In this document: one piece after another, positions 17,423 through 28,233 of the stretch | How the letters are laid out: the number at the start of each line of letters is the position of its first letter | How positions within the stretch are numbered: the stretch's first letter is position 1 | Source of the DNA: M3007 sp033764075 | GTDB taxonomy: Bacteria; Bacteroidota; Bacteroidia; Chitinophagales; Saprospiraceae | Reading direction: 5' to 3' | Length of the DNA: 64,000 bases | Assembly: GCA_033764075.1 (NCBI GenBank) | Contig: JANRJH010000019.1 | Coordinates: 62,001 to 126,000, forward strand | Notes under the pieces: generated by a model | The model's input: the letters and a program-made list of their open reading frames with translations, nothing else | The model's database searches: none | What the model was told of the DNA's origin: nothing | Made by a program: the position numbers and the translations under genes

Positions 17423-18697
17423 ATGCCGATGAACCGTATGCTGACCTTCCTGTGCGCGCTGGCTTTTTCGGATGTCCACGCGCAAACGCCGAATGGACTT
17501 GCGCTGTTGGACAGCCTTGTGCAGAGCGTAAAATTTCATCCTGCCGGGGCGCCGCTGGCTTTTCCGGCAGTCGACCTGAAATCCGCCGACCATGCGCTCG
17601 TGCTTGCGTTCGATCACCTGGGCCCCGAGCTGGTCGACTACGTGTACACGATTGAACACTGCGACCACGACTGGAAGCGATCCGTCATGATGGAGCAGGA
17701 TTACCTGCACGGTTTTCTGGAGGACCGCATCGTCGAGATTGAAAACTCGCAGGGTACGCGCACGCCCTACACGCATTACACGCTGCGGCTGCCCAACCAG
17801 AACATCCGCTGGCTGCTGTCGGGCAACTACCTGCTCAAGGTGTACGACAACAGCGGCAGCGAACGCAGGCTGGTGCTCGTCCGTCGTTTCTGCGTGCTGG
17901 AAAGCCGCTTTGCCGTACAGCCACAAATGGTTTCCGTGGTGCGCGTCGACCGGTTGTTTACCCATCAGGAGCTCGACTTCACCGTCAAACACAAAAACAT
18001 TCGCATCGTCAATCCGCAGTACGACGTAGCAGCCTACGTGCTGCAAAACGGGCGCTGGGACACGGCCAAGGGGCCCCTGCGGCCCAACATCCTGCGCAAC
18101 GAGGAGATGGTGTTCGATTTTCAGGACTCGCTGGTGTTCCCTGCCGGCAAGGAATGGCGTTTTTTCAACCTGCGCACGTTCGATTTTCAGGGTGAAAACG
18201 TGAAATCCATCGTTGAGCGGTTCGACCACTTCGAGGCGACGCTGGTGACCGACGAGACCCGCGCGGGCAGACCGTACATATTGCGCGCCGACATCAACGG
18301 GCACTTCATCATCGAAAACCAGACCCCGGGCCGCAACCTGTTGCAGTGCGAGTACGCGAACGTGTTGTTTTCCATAAGGCGTGACTTTCCCTACGAGGAC
18401 GAGGATGTGTATGTGTTCGGCGAGCTCAGCAACTGGCAGGTGCACCCGCGTTTTCGGATGACCTACTTGCCCGAGGCCGAGGCGTATGTCCTGGAAACCC
18501 CGCTCAAGCAGGGGTACTACAACTATCAGTATCTGGTGGTCAACCGCGACACCGGCGCCGTCGACGAGGAAGGGCTGGAGGGCAACTGGCACGCCGCCGG
18601 CAATGCGTACCAGGTGCTGGTGTACTACAGGCCCTTTGGCGAGCGGTACGACCGGCTGTTCGGCTACGGCAGCGCGAACTCTCTCGACCGCCGTTAA
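17423..18697 (+). CDS. DUF5103 type IX secretion system plug protein
   Basis: 424 residues with a signal peptide (to about VHAQ). The layout matches the DUF5103 family: an N-terminal Ig-like region with YVYTIEHCDHDW (about 73-84), a repeat of beta domains, and a C-terminal part with a conserved GYYNYQYLV and VLVYYRPFGERYDRL. Proteins of this family were identified as the plug closing the periplasmic side of the SprA translocon in T9SS (established for Flavobacterium). It lies 15 bases after the TIGR01777 gene and overlaps the convergent phospholipase C-like gene by four bases. Confidence 0.85.
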   Translation: MPMNRMLTFLCALAFSDVHAQTPNGLALLDSLVQSVKFHPAGAPLAFPAVDLKSADHALVLAFDHLGPELVDYVYTIEHCDHDWKRSVMMEQDYLHGFLEDRIVEIENSQGTRTPYTHYTLRLPNQNIRWLLSGNYLLKVYDNSGSERRLVLVRRFCVLESRFAVQPQMVSVVRVDRLFTHQELDFTVKHKNIRIVNPQYDVAAYVLQNGRWDTAKGPLRPNILRNEEMVFDFQDSLVFPAGKEWRFFNLRTFDFQGENVKSIVERFDHFEATLVTDETRAGRPYILRADINGHFIIENQTPGRNLLQCEYANVLFSIRRDFPYEDEDVYVFGELSNWQVHPRFRMTYLPEAEAYVLETPLKQGYYNYQYLVVNRDTGAVDEEGLEGNWHAAGNAYQVLVYYRPFGERYDRLFGYGSANSLDRR

Positions 18698-19890
18698 TGG
18701 TCCTCCGGCCGGCCGATGATCTTGCCGCCGTCGAGGGCCTTGCGCAGGGCCTCTTCTTCCTCCTGTTCCGACTTTGTCGGCGTGTATTTGCCCAAATCGC
18801 GCAGATCGGGCTGCCCGGCGTCGATCCAGGCGGTCATCCAGGCGCTGGCCGTCACCTGGATGGCGGAGCGGAATCGCCGCTCGACCATCCCGTCGAGGGC
18901 GTCCTGATAAGCGGCGGCGAACTCCGCGCATTGCACCATCATCATGCTGCGTCCGCGCAGTTCGGGGCAAATCTGGCGGTCGGCGGGAAAGGTTCGGCGC
19001 AACTGTTTTTCAATGGAGAGCACGGAGTCGACCAGCAAGTGGCTTTCGAGTACAATTTTCCAGTAAAAATCGCGCGGGTTGTCGATGTAATCGGGTTTGC
19101 CGACCAGGAAATCGTATTGCTCATCGGCGAACAGTTCGGGGATGCGGCTCTCCCAAAACCCGTGTATCCCGTCCTGCCCGGTCTGCTGGCCGTTGTAATT
19201 GCTGCAGGTGTGCAGGGGCACGTGGGCGTCGCCGATGTAATGCCCGAAGTCGGCGCTGAGCTTGAGGATGCGTTGCCGGTCGCGGTTGCGAAAGGCCTCG
19301 GTGAGGCTGCGCTGCATGCGCTCGAGGTGCCAGGGCACGATGCCGTGTTCGGAGAGGTGCTCCCGGTAAAAAAGGGATCGGATTTTGCCGGGCGCCGGTT
19401 TGTTCAGCAGGGCAAACAGGGTAGCGACAGAGTCGGTCTCCAGGACTTCTTCCGCCCGGTAAAAGGCGGGCAGCACATTGTCGGCAAACCAGCGGCGGTA
19501 TCCTTCCGGGGCAGGCGCACCGGAAGGGGCGTATGCCAAAACGGTATCGTTGCCGGTCGACACCGTGTACACTTCGGTGTAGCCCATGAGGGCGTCGGTA
19601 AAATCCCTGGGCAGGTTTTCGAAGGGGTAGCTGCCGTACCGGTCGAGGTCGAGGTAGTGGCGGGGCGCTTCGTTTTTGGTGGCGTAGCGCCGCATGTCGG
19701 GGTCCACTGCGTGGTCGGAAATCCAGTCGATGTTGGGTTTGTAAAAAACCATCATGGACGGCGGCAGCGTGAGTACCGCCAGGCGGTTGATGCGCCGGTG
19801 GGCAAAAAAGCCCCAGGCATCGGGGTGGGTGAAGTTGGCGAACAGTATGATGGCCAGTATCGGCGCCGACAGCCGGAGCAAACGTGTCAT
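18694..19890 (-). CDS. Secreted zinc-dependent phospholipase C / S1-P1 nuclease-like protein
   Basis: 398 residues from the ATG at 19890. A signal peptide ends before DAWGFFAHRRINRLAV; the Trp-Gly start with nearby His fits the N-terminal zinc ligand of the family. Other ligand motifs are HYLD (about 74-77) and DFGHYIGDAHVPLH followed by GIHGFWESRIPE. The fold is that of zinc-dependent phospholipase C and S1/P1 nuclease, so it probably acts on phosphoesters outside the cytoplasm. The C-terminal tail is rich in Glu and Lys. It is convergent with the plug gene, overlapping by four bases. Confidence 0.8.
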   Translation of the reverse strand: MTRLLRLSAPILAIILFANFTHPDAWGFFAHRRINRLAVLTLPPSMMVFYKPNIDWISDHAVDPDMRRYATKNEAPRHYLDLDRYGSYPFENLPRDFTDALMGYTEVYTVSTGNDTVLAYAPSGAPAPEGYRRWFADNVLPAFYRAEEVLETDSVATLFALLNKPAPGKIRSLFYREHLSEHGIVPWHLERMQRSLTEAFRNRDRQRILKLSADFGHYIGDAHVPLHTCSNYNGQQTGQDGIHGFWESRIPELFADEQYDFLVGKPDYIDNPRDFYWKIVLESHLLVDSVLSIEKQLRRTFPADRQICPELRGRSMMMVQCAEFAAAYQDALDGMVERRFRSAIQVTASAWMTAWIDAGQPDLRDLGKYTPTKSEQEEEEALRKALDGGKIIGRPEDH

Positions 19891-19986
19891 GTGTGGATAA
19901 AACAGGATGGTGGGGACAAACGATCGGCACATAGGTACGGCTTTTTGGGGAAAAGACGAACCGTGTCGGGGCGCTTTTTTATGGGG

Positions 19987-21462
19987 TCATACGCCTTCGT
20001 TCAGCATCCGGATTCCTGCCAGCACCGCCAGTCGCTCCGCTTCTTTTTCCACCTCCACAGGCGCCGCCGCGCGCGCCTCACAATCGGCGATGGAGCAGGT
20101 TTCGCAGGTGGTGTGCACGGTTTTGACGGGCATCAGAGGGTCATCGACAAAACGGAAGTGGCGTCTCAGGGTGTCGTTGAGCAACAGGCCGAGGGTAACG
20201 CTGACGCCGTTGCGCCGGCCGGCGCCGTCCATTTTGGCCATGCTGATGCACAGGTAAGTGTTGGGCGATTGCCAGTACCGGCTCAGCTGGGCGCCGGCCA
20301 CCACGTCGCTTGCGCCCGTGCTGCCCAACTGACGCAATATGTTGATGGATATCCACCGACGGCAGTAGTGCTCGCCGCGCTCGGAGGAGTGCGGGCTCTG
20401 GTGGCCGCTGAGGTGCAGCTCCTTGGTCATCACATAGTCGTCCAGCGCCTCATCGCCTTGCATGCGGATGAAAAACAGGTCTTTGACGCCCAGCTGCCGG
20501 GGCAGGATGTTGGTCAGGCGCTGCATCAGCATCTCCGCTGTGGCGTCGTACCGACCGAGCAACGCCAGCCAGTCTTCCGGCGCCCAGCGCGTGCCGGCAG
20601 CGCAAAGGCGCACATCAGCCGCCAGGCGGAGCGCGTCCATCAGCAGGGCCGAGGCAAAATAGGAGGCCCTGAAGTTGCTGAGCAACACCATAAAACTGTC
20701 GGGATGAAGCAGGATCGTTTCGTATGGCCGCACCGCCGGTTTCAGGTGCTGAAACGCCAGCTCGCGCGCCAGTAAAAAATTTTCCTGGGCGGAGGAGAGG
20801 CCGGCGTTCAGGTAAAGTGTTCGCGTCGTGTCAGAAAAGCAGGAACGCAGGACGCGCAACGCCGGAATAGACGCCATGCGCGTCCGGTCGACCCGGACCC
20901 CAAAGTGATCGGCCAGCACGCGTTCCAGGTCGCTCGTGCGCACGGGCAGGCGGGCGTCGAGGCCGTGTTGGATGCGAAAAGCCTGGGCCGACTGTTCCAG
21001 GTCTTCAAAATAGTTGTCGTGCATGTCCTGATAAGCCCGCAAAGCCACGAGGTACAGGTTCTCCTGCGTCAGGTGGTAGTTGCGGGCAATGCTCAGGATG
21101 ACGCTCACAAAGGTGGTTACCTTCTCCGGCTCGTCCGACAGCAACTCAATGATCTTGGCCGGCTCCAGACCAAACATCTCCAACGGGTATGACCGAAAGA
21201 AATCGGACTCCAGCAAATCCACAATGGGCTGGAGCTTTTTGGATGCCTGGGGCGACACCAGATAGTCGTAGGTAGTACCCAGCGCCTCCGCCAGCACCAG
21301 GGTCTTGTCGGCCGAGGGCAGTTTTTTCCCCTTTTCGATGTCGTGCAAATACCCAACGCCCGTGCCCGTGCGCTCCGAGAGTTGCGAGAGGGTGAGCCCC
21401 GCCTGCTGGCGCAACAGCCGCACCTTGAGCCCGAAAATCAGGTTTAACGTCCTTTTTTGCAT
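19987..21462 (-). CDS. RamB/ScfR-like XRE regulator of acetate metabolism
   Basis: 491 residues. An XRE helix-turn-helix occupies about 8-66 (LRQQAGLTLSQLSERTG then GYLHDIEKGKKLPS). The middle resembles the IrrE/ImmA-like domain, but its metallopeptidase motif reads RELAFQHL, lacking the first His of HExxH, so it is probably a ligand sensor. The DUF2083-like C-terminus has clustered cysteines at about 453, 456 and 461. This architecture is that of Corynebacterium RamB and of ScfR/MldR regulators, which sense acyl-CoA-type signals and control acetate and glyoxylate genes. Its divergence from aceB-aceA supports that role by context. The direct effector is unknown. Confidence 0.85.
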   Translation of the reverse strand: MQKRTLNLIFGLKVRLLRQQAGLTLSQLSERTGTGVGYLHDIEKGKKLPSADKTLVLAEALGTTYDYLVSPQASKKLQPIVDLLESDFFRSYPLEMFGLEPAKIIELLSDEPEKVTTFVSVILSIARNYHLTQENLYLVALRAYQDMHDNYFEDLEQSAQAFRIQHGLDARLPVRTSDLERVLADHFGVRVDRTRMASIPALRVLRSCFSDTTRTLYLNAGLSSAQENFLLARELAFQHLKPAVRPYETILLHPDSFMVLLSNFRASYFASALLMDALRLAADVRLCAAGTRWAPEDWLALLGRYDATAEMLMQRLTNILPRQLGVKDLFFIRMQGDEALDDYVMTKELHLSGHQSPHSSERGEHYCRRWISINILRQLGSTGASDVVAGAQLSRYWQSPNTYLCISMAKMDGAGRRNGVSVTLGLLLNDTLRRHFRFVDDPLMPVKTVHTTCETCSIADCEARAAAPVEVEKEAERLAVLAGIRMLNEGV

Positions 21463-21593
21463 ACAAAAGCAAATGTAAGCGCCTTGTTTAAAAAAAGAAA
21501 AAATTTTTTTCAGAGAAATTTTCTCTTTTTAAAAAAAGTGCTTACATTTGTGCTATTAAAGAAATTTTCTCTGAAAGAGTAAATATTTAAAAG
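21463..21593. promoter_or_regulatory. Divergent promoter/operator region between ramB-like gene and aceB
   Basis: Two TACATTTG boxes face outward: 21543-21550 on plus for aceB and 21470-21477 on minus for the regulator. Both sit in the same 11-mer GCTTACATTTG, forming a perfect inverted pair. A 12-bp direct repeat GAAATTTTCTCT occurs at 21515-21526 and 21561-21572; the first lies in a near-palindrome AGAGAAATTTTCTCT just upstream of the aceB core promoter, the second just after its expected start point. These are the best operator candidates. The regulator's box ends only seven bases before its ATG. Confidence 0.7.
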
Positions 21594-23270
<1,677 letters not shown>

Positions 23271-23283
23271 AATTCAACACACC

Positions 23284-24567
23284 ATGCAAAACAACATCAC
23301 CAAAAATGCCATAGCGCTCACGGAGCAATGGCGCACCGGCCTCCGTTGGGCCGGCATTCAACGTCCGTACTCCGCTGAAGAAGTGCTTCGGTTGCGCGGC
23401 GCCGTCACCATCGAATACACCCTGGCCCGCCTGGGCGCCGAAAAACTGTGGCGCATGCTGGCAGAAAAACCCTTTGTCGGTGCGCTGGGTGCGCTCACCG
23501 GAAACCAGGCGGTGCAGGAAGTGGCGGCGGGGCTGGATGCCATTTACCTGAGTGGATGGCAGGTAGCGGCAGACGCCAACCTGGCCGGACAAATGTACCC
23601 CGACCAGTCGCTCTACCCCGCCAACTCGGTGCCGTCGGTGGTGCGCCGCATCAACAATGCATTGTTGCGCCGGGAGCAAATCCGGTCGGTGAACGGTGAG
23701 GCGTACCGCGACTGGCTGGCGCCCATCGTGGCCGACGCCGAGGCCGGTTTCGGCGGAAACCTGAATGCTTTTGAGCTGATGAAAGACATGATTGAGGCCG
23801 GCGCTGCCGGTGTGCATTTTGAAGACCAGCTCTCCTCGGCCAAAAAATGCGGCCACCTGGGCGGCAAGGTGCTGGTGCCCACCCGCGAAGCGGTAGACAA
23901 GCTCGTGGCCGCCCGCCTGGCCGCCGATGTACTGGGCGTACCCACCGTGCTCATTGCGCGCACCGACGCGGAAGCCGCCAACCTCATCACCTCCGATGTG
24001 GATGAGCGCGACCAGCCGTTTATCACCGATTCCCGGCGGACATCAGAGGGGTTCTACTATTTCCGCAATGGCCTTGAGGCATGCATCAACCGCGCGGTGT
24101 CGTATGCGCCCTATTGCGACCTGATCTGGATGGAAACGTCGCACCCAGACCTCGGCCTGGCCCGCGAATTTGCTGCCGGCGTGCACGAGGTGTATCCGGG
24201 CAAAAAACTGGCTTACAATTGCTCACCCTCGTTCAACTGGGCCTCGCACATGAGCGCCGGGCAGATGGAAACGTTCCGGGAACAGCTGGCCGATCTGGGC
24301 TATGCATTCCAGTTCATCACCCTGGCGGGCTTCCATGCACTCAACACGAGCATGTTCGAGCTGTCGCTGGCCTATCGCGAGCGCGGCATGGCCGGTTTCT
24401 CCGAACTGCAGCAGCGGGAGTTTGCGCTGCAGAGCAAAGGGTTTACCGCGGTGAAGCACCAGGCTTTTGTAGGCACCGGATACTTCGATTTTGTGCAAAA
24501 TACGGTGCAGCAGGGGTTGTCTTCCACCGTTGCGCTGGTGGGAAGCACGGAAGTCGAGCAGTTTTGA
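23284..24567 (+). CDS. aceA: Isocitrate lyase
   Basis: 427 residues, the short class I form. It splits isocitrate into succinate and glyoxylate. The catalytic signature KKCGH lies at 187-191 with nucleophile-side Cys189 and continues as LGGKVLVPT. The metal and substrate motifs DAEAGFGG (about 151-158), the SGWQ segment (90-93) and YNCSPSFNW near 300 are intact. It is the second gene of the aceBA operon, and a weak hairpin at 24571-24599 separates it from the convergent queG. Confidence 0.98.
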   Translation: MQNNITKNAIALTEQWRTGLRWAGIQRPYSAEEVLRLRGAVTIEYTLARLGAEKLWRMLAEKPFVGALGALTGNQAVQEVAAGLDAIYLSGWQVAADANLAGQMYPDQSLYPANSVPSVVRRINNALLRREQIRSVNGEAYRDWLAPIVADAEAGFGGNLNAFELMKDMIEAGAAGVHFEDQLSSAKKCGHLGGKVLVPTREAVDKLVAARLAADVLGVPTVLIARTDAEAANLITSDVDERDQPFITDSRRTSEGFYYFRNGLEACINRAVSYAPYCDLIWMETSHPDLGLAREFAAGVHEVYPGKKLAYNCSPSFNWASHMSAGQMETFREQLADLGYAFQFITLAGFHALNTSMFELSLAYRERGMAGFSELQQREFALQSKGFTAVKHQAFVGTGYFDFVQNTVQQGLSSTVALVGSTEVEQF

Positions 24568-24570
24568 TAG

Positions 24571-24599
24571 CGTTTGGGCGCCCTGTATGCCCCAAAAAA
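24571..24599. terminator. Possible terminator between aceA and queG
   Basis: GTTTGGGC, a short loop and GCCCCAAAAAAC can form a stem with one slipped base between the convergent aceA and queG stops. The A-run gives a T-run for transcripts from the minus strand. The stem is short and imperfect. Confidence 0.35.
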
Positions 24600-24603
24600 C
24601 CAC

Positions 24604-25533
24604 CTACTTTTTTAAAAATCGAATATTCTTTTTCAACCCTTCATACTTAATGCGTTTGACCGCCGATTTTTTAAATACCCTGCCGAACACCTCCTCCGTG
24701 ATGTCTTCCCAGTCGCGGCGCGTCAGGTGCAGGAGGTCCGGGTGGGGCGCAAAAGCGGGTTTCTGGTGCCTTTTGGCAAAGCGGTTCCAGGGGCACACGT
24801 CCTGGCAGATGTCGCAACCGAACATCCTGTTTTCCATTTTTCCCTGAAATTCGACCGGGATTTCGTCGCGCAGTTCAATGGTCAGGTACGAAATGCAGCG
24901 ATCGGCATGTAGCCAGTAGCCGCTGTCGCTGATGGCGTTGGTGGGGCAGGCGTCGATGCAGCGGCGGCAGGTGCCGCAGTGGTCGCGAATGGGGTCGTCG
25001 TACACCATGTCGAGGTCGCAGATGATTTCTGCGAGGAAAAAGAAAGAGCCTTGTTGGGGGTGAATGGTGAGGGTATGCCGGCCATTCCAGCCGAGGCCGG
25101 CGCGTTCGGCCCATTCGCGCTCCATGACGGGTGCGCTGTCGACAAAACACCGGCCGGTGAAGTCGCCAAATTGGGCCTGCATGGCCTGGAGCAGGGTTTT
25201 CAGGTGGCGTTTGACGACGAAGTGGTAGTCTTCGCCGTAGGCGTACCGGCTGATGCGCGGTGCATCGGGGTCGTTTTGTGCGTCGGGATTGAAATAGTTA
25301 AAGGCGAAGCAGATGACGGTTTTTGCGCCGGGGACCAGTTTTGTCGGGTCAATGCGAAGGTCGAAGTAGTTTTCCATCCAGGCCATTCGCCCGTGTGCGC
25401 CTTGGTTCAGCCAGGCCTCCAGCCGGCGCGCGGGCTGTTCCAGGCGTTCGGCGCGGGCGAACCCCACGAAGGAGAAGCCCAGGCGTTCGGCTTCTGCCCG
25501 AACCCAGTCGGTTCGGTGTTGCCGGTTGTTCAT
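24604..25533 (-). CDS. queG: Epoxyqueuosine reductase
   Basis: 309 residues. It reduces epoxyqueuosine to queuosine in tRNA, using cobalamin and two [4Fe-4S] clusters. Both ferredoxin-type cysteine groups are present: CGTCRRCIDACP and CDICQDVCPWNRF. The likely catalytic Asp is in VDSAPVMEREWAERAGLGW. The length is a little shorter than the longest family members but all core parts are present. It follows the acidic-tail gene by 18 bases on the same strand. Confidence 0.96.
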   Translation of the reverse strand: MNNRQHRTDWVRAEAERLGFSFVGFARAERLEQPARRLEAWLNQGAHGRMAWMENYFDLRIDPTKLVPGAKTVICFAFNYFNPDAQNDPDAPRISRYAYGEDYHFVVKRHLKTLLQAMQAQFGDFTGRCFVDSAPVMEREWAERAGLGWNGRHTLTIHPQQGSFFFLAEIICDLDMVYDDPIRDHCGTCRRCIDACPTNAISDSGYWLHADRCISYLTIELRDEIPVEFQGKMENRMFGCDICQDVCPWNRFAKRHQKPAFAPHPDLLHLTRRDWEDITEEVFGRVFKKSAVKRIKYEGLKKNIRFLKK

Positions 25534-25551
25534 GGCGGGAAAGGGGCGGCG

Positions 25552-26016
25552 TTACATTTCGGAATCGTCGGCAATGTCGTCGTCGGCTTCCAAACGACGG
25601 GTGACGATGATGTGGTCGCTGCCTTCATCGTCCATATCGTCGAGGTCATCATCGTCATCTGTGTCGGCATCCATGTCCTCGTCCACCAACGCTTCTTCCT
25701 CCTTGAAGTTTCCGCGCAGCACGCCATCGTCGTCGTAGTCTTCGTCTTCCTTGACGATGCGTTTGGCTTCCTGAACCGTCATGCGGATGAGGTAGTAGAT
25801 GTCGTCGGTTTCGAAGGGAAGTGCAGACACTTTTTTGCCCTCTTTATCCAGGTAGGACACCAGAAAGTTGGCGAAACCGGTGGGGTATTTCAGTTTCACT
25901 TCCCGAATGATCTCTTCGGGCAGGGCATCATAGTCTTTTACCAGGCGCTTTTTGGTCAAGTGAACGGGTATTTGGATTTTGCGAAATGCCGGGTTGCCGG
26001 CGTTGCCTATGGCCAC
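25552..26016 (-). CDS. Conserved-looking protein with a highly acidic tail, unknown function
   Basis: 154 residues. The N-terminal 80 residues form a compact mixed domain (KRLVKDYDALPEEIIREVKLKYP, then SYLDKEGKKVSALPFETDDIYYLI), and the last 60 are dominated by Asp and Glu (DADTDDDDDLDDMDDEG). Such tails occur in nucleic-acid mimics and in RpoE-delta-like proteins, but I cannot assign it. The annotated start is a GTG at 26016, yet a TAAATTTG box overlaps this codon by one base, so either that box is not the promoter or translation begins further in, for example at the TTG before TKKRLVKDYD. Confidence 0.7.
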   Translation of the reverse strand: MAIGNAGNPAFRKIQIPVHLTKKRLVKDYDALPEEIIREVKLKYPTGFANFLVSYLDKEGKKVSALPFETDDIYYLIRMTVQEAKRIVKEDEDYDDDGVLRGNFKEEEALVDEDMDADTDDDDDLDDMDDEGSDHIIVTRRLEADDDIADDSEM

Positions 26017-26114
26017 AAATTTATGGGATTACCGATCAGAACAACAAATATTTTTGTCCGTGCCGGAAAGAACTTTGTGATTGTGTTTGAAAGGTTGGGG
26101 TTTCGGGCCCCGGG

Positions 26115-28142
26115 TCATTCCATGCGCTTCACGCTAACGATCTCCACCCGTCTTTCCCGCGCGGCGGCCGGATGGTACACGGAGTTGCGGCGGTCGGCGA
26201 TGTCGTCGCTGATTCCTTTGGCGGCTTTGGTCTCGCCGAAGCTGGTTTCCGCGATCCGGAGGGCTTTGTCGTCCAGAAATTTTTTGAACACGCCATTGTC
26301 GTACGCCTGGAAGTAGTTGATGACGCTGCTCACGCGCCGTTGTCCGAGGCTGAGGTTATAGTCGCTCTGGGCGCGCGGGCTGGTGTATCCCATCACAAGC
26401 ACTTCCACCCGTTCGCCGGATTGGAGTTTTTCGAGCAACAGGGCGGCGAACTGGGTGAGGCGTTCGTACCCGGCGCGGATTTCCTCTTCAAAAAAAGCGT
26501 CAATGGCTGCTTCGGCGTCTTCCTTGCGCGCTTCGGGCAAGCCGTTGGCGAAGTTCTGTTTGTATTCCGCCTGGCGCTCCAGGTAGCGCAGCACGGTCTC
26601 TTCGTAATTTTTTCGGGTGGATGTGCGCCGGGTGCGTGGGTCGGGCTCGTCGTTATCGAAGTAAAGGGGCAGGCCGACAAAGTCTTCGAGCCCGGGCTGC
26701 TCCGGCGGCGGTGGCACGGTGGGCAGGGTGTCGGTGGGCGGAACGGGTTCCGGAGTGGTCAGGGTGTCTTTGGGGGGAGGCGGTGGGGGCCAGTTCACCT
26801 CAAACAGATCGTTGCAGCAGGCTTTATTTTGCGGATCGAGGTAGTAGGCCCCGGGGCGGTTGCTGCTGAGTACGCCTTTGAGGCCATCCGGCCGGAGGAA
26901 ATAGTACAGGTCGTTGTAGCTGGTGTTGACACCGGGGCCCAGGTTGTAGACCTCCGACCAGCTGTTGTCCGGTTTTTTTTCGGTGGCGTATACGTCGTAA
27001 GCACCGAAGCCCCGGCGTGCGTCGGAGCTGAAATAGAGGGTCTGGGTAGGATCGTGGAAAAAGGGGGTGCCGTCGTTGCCGGGCGTATTCAATTCAGAGG
27101 CGGGTGCGGGCGGGATGTCGAACTGGGGGTGAAAAGCCGCCTTGCGGGCGTCGAGCGGGCGGTTGCAGGGGCAGAACCACAGGGTGTCGAGGGGCACGTA
27201 CCACAGATCGAGTCCTCCCTGGCCACCGGGCCGGTCGCTGGCAAACCAGAGCACGGGCGCCTGCAACAGGGAGTCGTACCCGATGGCCGGCTGGGTGCTG
27301 GTGTACCCGGGCAGGTTAATGGGTTCGGGCAGTCGCAGGGGTTTGATCCAGCGGTTGTTGCGATCAAGCACGGTGAGCCAGAGGTCGCAGCGGATGGCGC
27401 CGTTGTCGGCCGGTTTGCATTGGTTGAAGACGAGGAACGTGCCGTCGGCATAAAAGGCGGTGTGCGCGAAATGCGCGGTGTCGGCATCCGGGAAGCTGCG
27501 ACCCGGCGGGCGGCTCCGCGCGCCGGGGAGCGCGCGCATCAGGCGGGTTGTTTTCTGGGACGGAGCGGAGCGGGTGCGCTTGGTGTCGAAGCGGTAGGAA
27601 CTGTAATACAGGGTGTCGCCCAACAGGGCCGGCCCGAAATCACTGTATTCGCTGTTGATCTTTTTGTCGAGGTGAACGATTTGCGGCTGCCTGCCGACGG
27701 CGGTCTGCTCCAGCGCCCAGCGGCAGTCGTCGCGCTCCTGTTGGGCCTCGGCAGCGTATGTGGCGGGTGCGGCGGCAGCGAGATAAACATCGTACAGGGA
27801 GACGGCCTCCTCGTACTTCCCCTGCATGCGCCGGATTTGCGCCATCCGGAAGGGCGCTGCCGGGAATTTTCGGTGTTCAGGGTCTGCGGCCAACACTTTC
27901 TGGTATCCCTTTTCAGCCGCTTCCAGGGCAAAGTACAGCCGCGCGTTTTCCGCGTATTTCCACCACAGTCCGGTATCGTCTTTTTTTCGCTCCAGCACGG
28001 CGGCATAGTACTGCATGGCCGCATGGTAATCGCGCCGCTGCATGGCCTCGTCGGCGGCCCGTTCGTAACTCCTGAGCGACTGGCCGGCAGCAGCAGTGCA
28101 CACCAGCACGCCCGACAGGATGATGAAGTAAATGCGCATCAT
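26115..28142 (-). CDS. TPR / PD40 / OmpA-family protein (T9SS/gliding-associated)
   Basis: 675 residues from the first of two consecutive ATGs (28142). A signal peptide is followed by TPR helices (about 20-130, DYHAAMQYYAAVLERK), a PD40-type propeller with LYYSSYRF, LWFASDRPGG and LYFSSDARRGFGAYDVY blades, a proline-rich linker (PPPPPKDTLTTPEPVPP) and a C-terminal OmpA domain. The OmpA part shows VEVLVMGYTSPRA, YNLSLGQRRVSSVINYF and RRVEIV, which fits peptidoglycan binding. It follows a PorP/SprF gene by 91 bases on the same strand, the arrangement seen for T9SS envelope components. Confidence 0.9.
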   Translation of the reverse strand: MMRIYFIILSGVLVCTAAAGQSLRSYERAADEAMQRRDYHAAMQYYAAVLERKKDDTGLWWKYAENARLYFALEAAEKGYQKVLAADPEHRKFPAAPFRMAQIRRMQGKYEEAVSLYDVYLAAAAPATYAAEAQQERDDCRWALEQTAVGRQPQIVHLDKKINSEYSDFGPALLGDTLYYSSYRFDTKRTRSAPSQKTTRLMRALPGARSRPPGRSFPDADTAHFAHTAFYADGTFLVFNQCKPADNGAIRCDLWLTVLDRNNRWIKPLRLPEPINLPGYTSTQPAIGYDSLLQAPVLWFASDRPGGQGGLDLWYVPLDTLWFCPCNRPLDARKAAFHPQFDIPPAPASELNTPGNDGTPFFHDPTQTLYFSSDARRGFGAYDVYATEKKPDNSWSEVYNLGPGVNTSYNDLYYFLRPDGLKGVLSSNRPGAYYLDPQNKACCNDLFEVNWPPPPPPKDTLTTPEPVPPTDTLPTVPPPPEQPGLEDFVGLPLYFDNDEPDPRTRRTSTRKNYEETVLRYLERQAEYKQNFANGLPEARKEDAEAAIDAFFEEEIRAGYERLTQFAALLLEKLQSGERVEVLVMGYTSPRAQSDYNLSLGQRRVSSVINYFQAYDNGVFKKFLDDKALRIAETSFGETKAAKGISDDIADRRNSVYHPAAARERRVEIVSVKRME

Positions 28143-28233
28143 GTTATTTCCGACGCCCAACCGGCATCGGTACCAACAAGGAACGTAATAAAAATGGTTT
28201 TTAGCGTTTATGAGGTGCATTTTGGTCTATTCT

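Noticed and set aside
18697..20775. 692-codon open frame on the plus strand
   Set aside because: It spans the antisense of two unrelated genes (phospholipase C-like and RamB-like) and their gap, which a real gene would not do.
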